Shown: positions 52,304 to 60,336 of the stretch, one piece after another
Position numbering within the stretch: position 1 is the stretch's first letter
Layout of the letters: each line of letters starts with the position of its first letter
From: Yeguia hominis
GTDB lineage: Bacteria > Bacillota > Clostridia > Oscillospirales > Acutalibacteraceae
Direction: 5' to 3'
NCBI RefSeq assembly: GCF_014384705.1
Contig: NZ_JACRSN010000009.1
Span: 55,865 to 119,864, forward strand
Length of the DNA stretch: 64,000 bases
Translations under genes and position numbers: made by a program
The notes under the pieces: model-generated
Database searches by the model: none
Told to the model about the DNA's origin: nothing
What the model saw: the letters and a program-made list of their open reading frames with translations, nothing else

Positions 52304-53023
52304 GTGATCGAATTTATCGATGTGTCAAAAACGTATGCGAACGGAACACAGGCGCTGAAGCATGTGGATCTGAATGTGGATAAAGGGGAATTTGTTTATA
52401 TCGTTGGGTCTTCCGGCGCCGGAAAGAGTACCTTTCTCAAACTGATTATGTGCGAGGAACGGCCAAATTCCGGAGAAATTCTTGTAAACGGAAAGCGGCT
52501 TTCCACGCTGAAAAAGCGGGATATCCCCTATCTTCGCCGCACAATGGGAATTGTCTTTCAGGATTTCCGTCTGATTGACAATATGACGGTTTATGAAAAT
52601 GTTGCATTTGCAATGCATATTGTCGGAGCGTCCAGCAGAGAGATCCGTAAACGGGTCCCTTATATTTTGAATCTGGTCGGGCTGCGCAGTAAAGCTAACA
52701 ACCATCCGGCGGAGCTTTCCGGCGGAGAGCAGCAGCGTGTTGGTTTGGCGCGCGCACTGGTCAACAATCCTTCGATGATTATTGCAGACGAGCCAACCGG
52801 CAATATTGACCCGGCGCTCTCCTTTGAAATCATGGATCTTCTGACGGAGATTAACCGACGCGGCACAACGATCGTCATGGTCACGCACGAGCACACACTT
52901 GTGCGGCAGTTCCGGCATCGGATTGTAGAAATCAACAGCGGACGGATCGTTGCGGACAGCGCCTATTATCAGCAGCGGCTTTCAGCGCCGTCCCCGGAAG
53001 AGAGAGGGGGGGCGGCACAATGA
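52304..53023 (+). CDS. ftsE: Cell-division ABC ATPase FtsE
   Basis: 239 residues from GTG 52304, with GGAGG eight bases upstream. Walker A GSSGAGKSTFLKLI, Q-loop VFQDFRLIDNMTVYENVAF, signature LSGGEQQRVGLARALV, Walker B MIIADEPTGNID, H-loop VTHEH. FtsE drives conformational change of FtsX to switch on a cell-wall hydrolase at division or elongation sites. It overlaps ftsX by ATGA, and the M23 hydrolase and S41 protein follow in one unit. Confidence 0.96.
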   Translation: MIEFIDVSKTYANGTQALKHVDLNVDKGEFVYIVGSSGAGKSTFLKLIMCEERPNSGEILVNGKRLSTLKKRDIPYLRRTMGIVFQDFRLIDNMTVYENVAFAMHIVGASSREIRKRVPYILNLVGLRSKANNHPAELSGGEQQRVGLARALVNNPSMIIADEPTGNIDPALSFEIMDLLTEINRRGTTIVMVTHEHTLVRQFRHRIVEINSGRIVADSAYYQQRLSAPSPEERGGAAQ

Positions 53024-53946
53024 AGGTTCGGAATTTTCGGTATCTGTTAAAAGAAGGAATTCGAAATGTTTGGAGCAACCGAACGATGACGGTCGCTTCG
53101 GTTGGCGTTTTGATTGCCTGCCTGCTTTTGACAGGCGCGGCGGTGCTGTTTTCCATGAATATCTCCGGCGCAATGCAGTCTGTGGAGAGTGAAAACAGCA
53201 TTACCGTTTATTTGCAGGATGGACTGCCGACGCTCGAAGCTGCTGCTGCCGGCGACCAGCTTCGGAATCTTGACAATATTGCGGAATGCAATTTTGTCGA
53301 AAAAGACGAGGCGCTGAAATCCATGTTGGATCGCATGGGGGATGATGGGACGCTTTATGACGGGCTTTTCGATGGTCTGACCGGATCGGATAACTTCCTT
53401 CCGGATTCCTATAAGATTTCCCTGAAGGATCTTTCGCTTTACGATGAAACCATCGCACAGATCAAGGCGGTCCCCGGCGTCGATCATATTACGGATTATT
53501 CGGATATTGCAGATAAACTAAGCCGTTTGGATAAGATGATCACGACAGTTGGATTTTGGATTGTCTTTATCTTAAGTATCGTCTCACTCTTTATTATTGC
53601 CAATACAATTCGGGTTACGATGTACTCCAGACGCGTCGAAATCAGCATCATGAAGTCGGTCGGCGCGACGAACGGATTTATTCGGTTCCCCTTTATTGTG
53701 GAAGGAATGATTATTGGACTGATTTCCGGAATCCTTGCAAGCGTGCTGCTGAGCCTTGCCTATCAGGCGATGATGGAGGCAATTACCAATATTGTCCCGT
53801 TCTTTGATCTGATTCCGCTGGCTTCGGTGCTTTGGGTAGTGGTTGCGGCATTTATTCTTGCAGGCTGTCTGTTCGGTGCAATCGGCGGCATGATTTCCAT
53901 TTCGAAATATCTGAAAAAAGAAGGGGGCGAGATCCTTGCGTTATAA
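53020..53946 (+). CDS. ftsX: Cell-division membrane protein FtsX
   Basis: 308 residues with the FtsX layout: one N-terminal helix (MTVASVGVLIACLLLTGAAVLF), an extracellular loop of about 110 residues (ENSITVYLQDGL, NCDFVEKDEAL-like NFVEKDEALKSM), then three helices after the MacB-like core (VGFWIVFILSIVSLFIIANTIRV, MEAITN, ALVWVVVAAFIL in the same order). The IRVTMYSRRVEISIMKSVGATNGFIRFPF motif (in parts) couples to FtsE. The outer loop should bind the coiled coil of the M23 hydrolase encoded next. Confidence 0.95.
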   Translation: MKVRNFRYLLKEGIRNVWSNRTMTVASVGVLIACLLLTGAAVLFSMNISGAMQSVESENSITVYLQDGLPTLEAAAAGDQLRNLDNIAECNFVEKDEALKSMLDRMGDDGTLYDGLFDGLTGSDNFLPDSYKISLKDLSLYDETIAQIKAVPGVDHITDYSDIADKLSRLDKMITTVGFWIVFILSIVSLFIIANTIRVTMYSRRVEISIMKSVGATNGFIRFPFIVEGMIIGLISGILASVLLSLAYQAMMEAITNIVPFFDLIPLASVLWVVVAAFILAGCLFGAIGGMISISKYLKKEGGEILAL

Positions 53947-55189
53947 AAAGCAAAAAACAATTTTAGCAGCAGCTTTGGCGGCGGTCTTGCTTGTGACTTC
54001 GGCCGGGTTTTCGCTTCCGGTACGCGCAGAAACCTTGTCCGAATTAGAGGACCAAAAGACGGAACTGGAGCAGCAGAAAGCGGAAAACGATGAAAAACTG
54101 AAAGATCTTAAAGCGGATATTACGAAACAGGAGGAATATCTGGCAACTCTGCAGGAGCAGCAGCGCACGTTGGAAGGACAGATTGACACCCTGAATCAGG
54201 AAACGCAGGAGTTGGACGACCAGATTTTGGCGCTGGAAGGGCAGATTTCAGAAAAACAAAAGAAAATTGACGCGGATATGGAGACGCTGAAGGCGCGGCT
54301 TCGGGCGCTCTATATTGCAGGAGACGCCTCTACGCTGGAGATCATTCTGAACTGTGAAAATCTGATTGATTTTGCGGAAAAAACAGAATTTATCAAAGCA
54401 ATTACAGAGCATGACTCCAAGCTGATGAGCGAACTGTCAGAGGATATTGCGGGGATTTCTTCCGAGAAGGATAAAATTCAGAGCTACAAAGATCAGGTGT
54501 TGGAGGACAAGAAGGACCTCGACGCGAAACGCGAAGAGCTTTCCGGCCTGTATGAAGAAGCGCAGTCTGTCATGGATTCGCTCAACCAGGACAAATCTGA
54601 TGCGGAGAACCGGAGTTCCGAGCTGGAAGGCGATCTTTCTGAAGCGGAATCCGCGATTGATGCATGGTATGAGGATTATTATGCCCAACAGAACACACCG
54701 GACGATAATAGTACAGGATCCGGCGATTCTGGAGACAATGGCGGCTCCTCTGGCAATGGCTCCGGCGGCGGTTCAAATGGCGGCGGCGTCAGCGGGACGG
54801 GGATGTTCATCTGGCCGGTACCGGGCTACACCTGGCTTTCCTCTTACTGGGGAGACGGCCGAAATCACCAGGCAATCGATATTGCCGGCAGCGGAATTTA
54901 CGGCGCGCCGATTGTTGCGGCGGACAGCGGAACCGTATCTTATGCAGAATCCGGTGGCTGGGGCGGCGGCTACGGTACCTGGTTAATCGTCGATCATGGA
55001 AACGGGTATTCAACCGTTTATGCACATTTAAGCGGTTTGGCGGTCAGCCAGGGAGAGTCGGTCTCGCAGGGGCAGGTTGTCGGATATGTCGGAAGCACCG
55101 GAGATTCTTCCGGCCCGCATCTGCATTTTGAAGTCCGGGAATACGGCGTGCGTGTCAATCCGCTGAACTGGTTCTCCGGTGTCGGTTAA
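53936..55189 (+). CDS. Coiled-coil M23 murein hydrolase (EnvC/PcsB-like role)
   Basis: 417 residues from TTG 53936 (AGGGGG eight bases upstream), overlapping ftsX by 11 bases. Signal peptide TILAAALAAVLLVTSAGF, cleaved near VRAE. Residues about 36-235 are a long coiled coil rich in Glu/Gln/Lys heptads; a Gly/Ser/Asn linker (GSGDSGDNGGSSGNGSGG) follows; the LytM domain has the zinc ligands His311 and Asp315 (HQAID) and His397 with His395 (HLHFE). All metal ligands are present, so it should be an active endopeptidase, switched on through FtsEX. Confidence 0.93.
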   Translation: MRYKKQKTILAAALAAVLLVTSAGFSLPVRAETLSELEDQKTELEQQKAENDEKLKDLKADITKQEEYLATLQEQQRTLEGQIDTLNQETQELDDQILALEGQISEKQKKIDADMETLKARLRALYIAGDASTLEIILNCENLIDFAEKTEFIKAITEHDSKLMSELSEDIAGISSEKDKIQSYKDQVLEDKKDLDAKREELSGLYEEAQSVMDSLNQDKSDAENRSSELEGDLSEAESAIDAWYEDYYAQQNTPDDNSTGSGDSGDNGGSSGNGSGGGSNGGGVSGTGMFIWPVPGYTWLSSYWGDGRNHQAIDIAGSGIYGAPIVAADSGTVSYAESGGWGGGYGTWLIVDHGNGYSTVYAHLSGLAVSQGESVSQGQVVGYVGSTGDSSGPHLHFEVREYGVRVNPLNWFSGVG

Positions 55190-55221
55190 AGACGTCTGAA
55201 AAATAGAGTAAATACAAAACG

Positions 55222-55301
55222 AAAGGGATTCTTCGGGCTTTGGCCCCGGGGGAAGACTGCGTTCTCCCGGCTCTGCATCTTGCAGAGAGAGGAATCCTTT
55301 T
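55222..55301 (+). ncRNA. Compact three-way-junction RNA element between the M23 and S41 genes
   Basis: P1: AAAGG-ATTC (55222-55231, one bulged G) with GAATCCTTT (55292-55300). P2: CCGGGGGAA (55246-55254) with TTCTCCCGG (55262-55270), 9 bp with one G-T. P3: CTCTGCA (55271-55277) with TGCAGAG (55281-55287), 7 bp, abutting P2. A T-rich tail (TTTTGTGCTTGTTTCG) follows. It could be an attenuator or a regulatory RNA; no known class was recognised. Confidence 0.45.
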
Positions 55302-55349
55302 GTGCTTGTTTCGATTCTGAATCGGGCGGAGGAAAGAAAGGAGAGGTCC

Positions 55350-56591
55350 ATGAACCGGAAGGTATCGCTAGGGGCTGCTGTTTCGCTTGCGGCGCTTGCG
55401 GCTGCGGTTGCAGTATCGCTGACCTATGTTTATGCAATGGGGAAGTTTAATGAAAAACTCTCAAGTGTCAATGCGCGCCAGGCAATGTACACGAAACTTG
55501 CCGAGGTGGATCGGAATATCCGGCAGGACTATGACGGAGAGTGGGACGAAACTGCACTGCTGGACAGCGCGTGCAGGGGATATTTGGCGGGACTTCAGGA
55601 TCCAAACAGCGAATATCTTTCTGCAGAGGCCTATAAGGCGGAGCTTGACGCCGAAGCGGAGCCGGAGAGCGGAATTGGGATTCATACAATCCAGAACGAG
55701 GACGACAACATGGAAATTCTTCGCGTGGAAGCTGCATCCAGCGGAAAAAAGGTCGGCCTCCGAAAAGGCGACGTAATTTTTAAGCTGGATGGAAAAGCGG
55801 TTGCTGCGATTGGATATGGGACAGCGGTTCAGTCCCTGAAGGGAAAAGAGGGATCCGCTGTCGAGCTTTCTGTTTTGCGAACCGGAGAAGACGGAGAGAC
55901 CGAGCGTCTCACCATTTCAGTTTCCCGCGAAAAACAGGAGACTTCTGCGGTGGAAAGTGAGCGGCTTGGAAAACAGGTTGGATATCTTGCGATCCGAAGT
56001 TTTGATGCCAGTACCCCGCAAAGGCTTGAAAAAGCATATCATGCCCTGAAAGAGGAGGGCGTATCTGCTTTGATTTTGGATTTACGGAATCTTTCGGGGA
56101 ACGATATGGAGGCGATGGCGCAAGCGGCGAATTTGATTGCGCCGGAAGGCGACTTGCTTGCGTACCGTCAACAGGACGGCACCGTGCAAACAGAATACAC
56201 ATCCGACCCGACAGCATGGGAAATGCCGTTGGCGGTTCTGATCAATCAGGGGACAGAAGGTGCAGCCGAACTGTTTGCCGCAGATTTGCGGAGCTTGTGC
56301 GGCAGTGTTCTGGTTGGAGAAAAAAGTGCAGGCAGCACGGCGGCGGTCAAAACCGTGATGCTTTCGGATGGATCCGCAATTCGCTTTACGGCAGGGGAAT
56401 ATCTGACGCCGGAGAAAGATCTTATCAGCGGTTCCGGCGTGGCGCCGGATATGACGGCCGCTCTGGGAAAAGAGGCGCAGAACCAGCTTTTGCGCGGAGA
56501 ACTTTCGCGGGAAGAGGATGTCCAGCTGCACGCAGCGGTGATGACGCTTTCCGCACAGGGTATTGACTGTGCGGACATCCCCTTTATCTAG
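55350..56591 (+). CDS. S41 (C-terminal processing) peptidase homologue lacking the catalytic dyad
   Basis: 413 residues from ATG 55350 (AGGAGAGG upstream). N-terminal membrane anchor (VSLGAAVSLAALAAAVAVSL), then a CtpA-like helical part (TKLAEVDRNIRQDYDGEWDE), a PDZ domain (SSGKKVGLRKGDVIFKLDGK) and the S41 core (GYLAIRSFDAST, VSALILDLRNLSGN). Against CtpB the catalytic Ser of ASASE aligns with Gly304 (INQGTEGAAEL) and the catalytic Lys of FGKG with Ser329 (VGEKSAGST). Both are lost, so it is probably a pseudoprotease scaffold. It is the last gene of the ftsEX-M23 cluster. Confidence 0.85.
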   Translation: MNRKVSLGAAVSLAALAAAVAVSLTYVYAMGKFNEKLSSVNARQAMYTKLAEVDRNIRQDYDGEWDETALLDSACRGYLAGLQDPNSEYLSAEAYKAELDAEAEPESGIGIHTIQNEDDNMEILRVEAASSGKKVGLRKGDVIFKLDGKAVAAIGYGTAVQSLKGKEGSAVELSVLRTGEDGETERLTISVSREKQETSAVESERLGKQVGYLAIRSFDASTPQRLEKAYHALKEEGVSALILDLRNLSGNDMEAMAQAANLIAPEGDLLAYRQQDGTVQTEYTSDPTAWEMPLAVLINQGTEGAAELFAADLRSLCGSVLVGEKSAGSTAAVKTVMLSDGSAIRFTAGEYLTPEKDLISGSGVAPDMTAALGKEAQNQLLRGELSREEDVQLHAAVMTLSAQGIDCADIPFI

Positions 56592-56623
56592 AGGGATTTT
56601 CCGGAGGAAATCTTGCATTTTCA

Positions 56624-56652
56624 TTGACAATGCATCCCAGATTTACTATAAT
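56624..56652 (+). promoter_or_regulatory. Promoter of greA
   Basis: Perfect TTGACA (56624-56629), 17-bp spacer, perfect TATAAT (56647-56652). Confidence 0.93.
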
Positions 56653-56722
56653 TAAAAATATTCTTTTGAGCGGCCAGCGTGAAAAATTGGCCGTAAAATT
56701 TGATGGAAAGCAGTGTGGTGTA

Positions 56723-57208
56723 ATGGCAGCCAAACAAGTCATCCTTACCAAAGAGGGCCTTGAAGCGCTGGAAAACGAACTCGAATATTTGAAATCTGTA
56801 AAACGCAAAGAAGTTGCGGAGAAAATAAAAGTCGCGCTTTCTTTTGGCGACCTTTCTGAAAACAGTGAATATGACGAGGCGAAAAACGATCAGGCGATTA
56901 TGGAAAGCCGGATTGCTGAGATTACAGCAATGCTGAAAAATTCCAAACTGATCGACGAAAGCGAAATCAGCGATAAACACATCCACATCGGTTCCAAGGT
57001 GGACGTGCGGCTGACAGGCGTGACGGGCGCAACCAGCATGAAACAGTATAAAATTGTCGGCTCTAATGAGGCTTGCCCGGCAGAAGGCCGGATTTCTGAT
57101 GAATCCGCAGTCGGAAAAGCGCTTTTAGGGCATATGACCGGGGAGACCATTGAAGTTGAAGTTCCGGCAGGTTTTGTAAAGTATGAGATTCTATCGATTT
57201 CGAAATAA
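56723..57208 (+). CDS. greA: Transcription elongation factor GreA
   Basis: 161 residues. The N-terminal coiled coil carries the GreA signature: ILTKEGLEALENELEYLK and FGDLSENSEYDEAKNDQ with the acidic tip Asp/Glu that stimulates RNA cleavage in backtracked polymerase. The C-terminal FKBP-like domain ends VEVPAGFVKYEILSI. The start codon ATG 56723 lacks a strong Shine-Dalgarno (GGTG only), unlike its neighbours, yet the promoter is consensus. It lies just before lysS but is closed by its own terminator. Confidence 0.96.
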   Translation: MAAKQVILTKEGLEALENELEYLKSVKRKEVAEKIKVALSFGDLSENSEYDEAKNDQAIMESRIAEITAMLKNSKLIDESEISDKHIHIGSKVDVRLTGVTGATSMKQYKIVGSNEACPAEGRISDESAVGKALLGHMTGETIEVEVPAGFVKYEILSISK

Positions 57209-57216
57209 CAAGATGG

Positions 57217-57253
57217 AAAGGGACGGATCCGAGGGGTTTCCGTCCCTTTTTCG
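57217..57253 (+). terminator. Terminator of greA
   Basis: AAAGGGACGGA / TCCGTCCCTTT, 11-bp stem with an 11-nt loop, then TT. Confidence 0.9.
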
Positions 57254-57334
57254 GAAAACAAGGGTCGGTTCCGATGCTTGTTTACGAAGCGGTCATAAAA
57301 TGGTTATATTTGAAAGTTAAAATAAAGGAATGAG

Positions 57335-59305
57335 ATGGGTATGAGCAAGCAAGAACAGAGAAACACGCCGCAGGAAGAGCAGAGCCTGAGCGAACTGCTG
57401 CAAATTCGCCGGGATAAACTTTCCCAGATGCAGGCGGCCGGACAGGATCCGTTTACGATTACCACATTTTCCGTAACCGCACACGCGCAGGAAGTCCGCG
57501 ACCACTTTGAAGAACTGGAAGGAAAAAGCGTTCGTCTTGCAGGCCGGATCATGAGCTGGCGCGACATGGGAAAAGCCGCATTTATGGATTTGCGGGACAT
57601 GACCGGCAGAATTCAGCTTTACGTGAAGATTGATGCAGTCGGTGAGGCTGCCTATACTTCTATGAAAAAATACCTGGATATCGGAGATATCGTCGGGGTT
57701 GAAGGAGAGGTTTTCCGTACGCGCCGCGGAGAGGTTTCCATTCATGCAAGCGCGTTCCAAATTCTTTCCAAGTCCCTTTTGCCGCTTCCGGAGAAATTCC
57801 ATGGGCTGAAGGATACCGATTTGCGGTATCGTCAGCGGTATCTGGATTTGATCGTCAATCCGGAGGTGCGCGATACGTTTATCCTGCGTTCCCGGATTAT
57901 TTCCGAGATCCGCAATTATCTGGACGGCCTGAAATTCCTGGAGGTGGAAACGCCGGTGCTGCATACCATTGCAGGCGGCGCGGCGGCACGTCCGTTTATT
58001 ACGCATCATAATACGCTTGACATGGAGATGTACCTGCGGATTGCGCTGGAGCTGCATCTGAAGCGTCTGATCGTTGGCGGATTTGACCGGGTGTATGAGA
58101 TCGGCCGCGTCTTCCGCAACGAGGGCATTGATACCCGCCATAATCCGGAGTTCACGCTTCTGGAACTCTATCAGGCCTATACAGACTATAACGGCATGAT
58201 GGAAATCACAGAGGATATGATCCGCACAGTGGCACGCAAGGTGCTGGGCTCTGCCATCGTAGAATATGACGGCGTCACCATCGACTTTGAAAAACCGTTT
58301 GCACGCTTGACGATGAGCGAAGCGGTGAAGCAGTATTCCGGCGTGGACTTCGATACCATTCTGACAGAAGAAGATGCGAAAGCAATCGCGAAAGAGCATC
58401 ACATTGAATATGAAGACCGGCACAAGCGCGGCGATATTCTCAATCTATTCTTTGAGACATATGTTGAAAAGCACCTGATTCAGCCGACGTTTGTGATGAA
58501 GCATCCGGTGGAGATTTCTCCGCTGGCCAAGCGTTGCCCGGATGATCCGGCGCACACAGAGCGGTTTGAACTTTTTGTAATGGGCCGCGAACTTGCCAAT
58601 GCATTTTCGGAGCTGAACGATCCGATTGATCAGAGAGGCCGTTTTGAGGCGCAGGCTGCCCTGAAAGCTGCAGGCGACGAAGAGGCGACAGATGTCGATG
58701 AGGATTTCCTGACGGCACTGGAATATGGTCTGCCGCCAACAGGCGGAATGGGAATGGGGATTGACCGTCTGGTGATGCTGCTCACAAACAGCCTCTCCAT
58801 TCGCGATGTGCTGTTGTTCCCGACAATGAAGCCGCTGGATGCTTCCAAAACGGAGAAAAAGCCCGAGGAAGCCGGCATCATCGGCGGTGCCGAGGGTACG
58901 GTCGAGATTGAGATTAAGGACGAGCCGATTGACTTCTCAAACGTGCGGATCGAGCCGCTGTTTCAAGATCAGGTCGATTTTGAGACCTTCTCCAAGAGTG
59001 ATTTCCGTGCCGTGAAGGTCAAGGAATGTGAAGCTGTGAAGAAGTCGAAAAAACTTCTGAAGTTCATATTGGACGACGGGACAGGCGCAGACCGCGTGAT
59101 TCTTTCCGGAATCCACGAGTACTATGAGCCGGAAGATCTGGTTGGCAAGACTTGTATCGCCATCACGAACCTCCCGCCGCGTGCGATGATGGGGATTGAT
59201 TCCTGCGGGATGCTTCTCTCTGCGGTTCACGAAGAAGAAGGCAAGGAAAAACTGCATCTGCTGATGGTGGATAACCATATTCCGGCGGGTGCAAAGCTGT
59301 ATTAA
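57335..59305 (+). CDS. lysS: Lysyl-tRNA synthetase, class II, with a C-terminal tRNA-binding domain
   Basis: 656 residues. The first about 500 form a normal LysRS: OB anticodon domain (VRLAGRIMSWRDMGKAAFMDLRD, in parts), class II motif 1 (FLEVETPVLHTIAGGAAARPF), motif 2 (FRNEGIDTRHNPEFTLLELY) and motif 3 (GMGMGIDRLVMLL). About 150 further residues end in an EMAP-II/MetG-like OB fold (DFRAVKVKECEAVKKSKKLLKF, GKTCIAITNLPPRAMMG). That extension should raise tRNA affinity. AAAGGAA precedes ATG 57335; ATG 57341 is possible. It makes lysyl-tRNA in the cytoplasm. Confidence 0.95.
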   Translation: MGMSKQEQRNTPQEEQSLSELLQIRRDKLSQMQAAGQDPFTITTFSVTAHAQEVRDHFEELEGKSVRLAGRIMSWRDMGKAAFMDLRDMTGRIQLYVKIDAVGEAAYTSMKKYLDIGDIVGVEGEVFRTRRGEVSIHASAFQILSKSLLPLPEKFHGLKDTDLRYRQRYLDLIVNPEVRDTFILRSRIISEIRNYLDGLKFLEVETPVLHTIAGGAAARPFITHHNTLDMEMYLRIALELHLKRLIVGGFDRVYEIGRVFRNEGIDTRHNPEFTLLELYQAYTDYNGMMEITEDMIRTVARKVLGSAIVEYDGVTIDFEKPFARLTMSEAVKQYSGVDFDTILTEEDAKAIAKEHHIEYEDRHKRGDILNLFFETYVEKHLIQPTFVMKHPVEISPLAKRCPDDPAHTERFELFVMGRELANAFSELNDPIDQRGRFEAQAALKAAGDEEATDVDEDFLTALEYGLPPTGGMGMGIDRLVMLLTNSLSIRDVLLFPTMKPLDASKTEKKPEEAGIIGGAEGTVEIEIKDEPIDFSNVRIEPLFQDQVDFETFSKSDFRAVKVKECEAVKKSKKLLKFILDDGTGADRVILSGIHEYYEPEDLVGKTCIAITNLPPRAMMGIDSCGMLLSAVHEEEGKEKLHLLMVDNHIPAGAKLY

Positions 59306-59512
59306 AAATCAGGAAGCGCGTATGGTTGGATCGCTTCCCCAAAATGGTGTTTCCTATGAAAATATTGCAATATGGATTTACCGGTTTGGCGGCAAATCCA
59401 GGCAGAAGAGATTCTAAAATGAGCAAGTCGTTTGTTTTGTGGGCGCTGCTGGCCGGCCTTGATCGTGCCGGGTAGCGTCCCGCCCGCAATGAAACCAAAG
59501 GAGTGACCCTGT

Positions 59513-60268
59513 TTGGCGCGAGAAAGATATCTGGTCAATGCCGGAGAAGAAACCATCAATAAGGGCGAAATTAAGCTGGAAACCAAAAAAGAGCAGCGGG
59601 CAAATTTTTGGTACTACAATCGCTGGAAAATTTTAATATCCGCATTGTGTGTGGTTTTGGTTTTTAGTTTTGTTTATTCCATGGTAACGCGGGTCAAACC
59701 GGATTATCAGATTGCGCTGATGACGCAGATTGCATATCCGCAGGATGTTTATGAGCAGATGGCGGACCAGATGGAGCAATATGCGGAAGATCTCAACGGC
59801 GACGGCAAGGTGGTCATTCAGATCAACAACTACCAGTATATTCAGGGCGCGGCGACGGAAAAGGCCGACGCGAACACGGTGATGGCCGGCGTTGTAAAGT
59901 TCAGCGCAGATGCCCAGACCGGCGAAAGTATGATCTACATTACGGATGAAACGAGCTATCAAAACGTTGCGGAGAGCGGAACCGGTTACTTTGTCTATCT
60001 GGATGACTGGACGACGCCTCCGGAGGACGGTGCGGAAGATCTTGACCGCACGAAGGTGGCATGGAAGGATTGTAAAGGCGTCGCTTCTTTTGACGTCGAT
60101 TACGATATCGAAAATATCTCCCACGAGGATTTACAGGCAATGCTGTTTGACGATCTGAGCTTTTCTTTGCGGTCGATCAAATATGGAGAGTTTGAGAACG
60201 ACGGAAAAAAAGTTGCTTATTACGAAGCATCCAAAAAACTCCTGGAACGAATCATTGCCGGATCTTAA
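59513..60268 (+). CDS. Single-pass membrane protein of unknown function
   Basis: 251 residues from TTG 59513 (AAGGAG about nine bases upstream). A polar N-terminal stretch (INKGEIKLETKKEQRANFWY) precedes one membrane helix (ILISALCVVLVFSFVYSMVT). The remainder is a predicted outer domain, starting YQIALMTQIAYPQDVYEQMADQM, with a solute-binding-protein feel (ADANTVMAGVVKFSADAQTGE). I do not recognise the family. It lies between lysS and the citramalate synthase operon and may be cotranscribed with either. The 59306-59512 gap shows only a weak hairpin (GGAAGCG / CGCTTCC). Confidence 0.75.
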   Translation: MARERYLVNAGEETINKGEIKLETKKEQRANFWYYNRWKILISALCVVLVFSFVYSMVTRVKPDYQIALMTQIAYPQDVYEQMADQMEQYAEDLNGDGKVVIQINNYQYIQGAATEKADANTVMAGVVKFSADAQTGESMIYITDETSYQNVAESGTGYFVYLDDWTTPPEDGAEDLDRTKVAWKDCKGVASFDVDYDIENISHEDLQAMLFDDLSFSLRSIKYGEFENDGKKVAYYEASKKLLERIIAGS

Positions 60269-60336
60269 TCCGGCAATTTTTCTGCAATTTTTGAGGGATC
60301 AATGGATGAAAAGAACCGATAATGGAGGGATCGGGT

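Noticed and set aside
57254..57334. T-box before lysS
   Set aside because: Only about 80 bases lie between the greA terminator and lysS and no T-box sequence is present.
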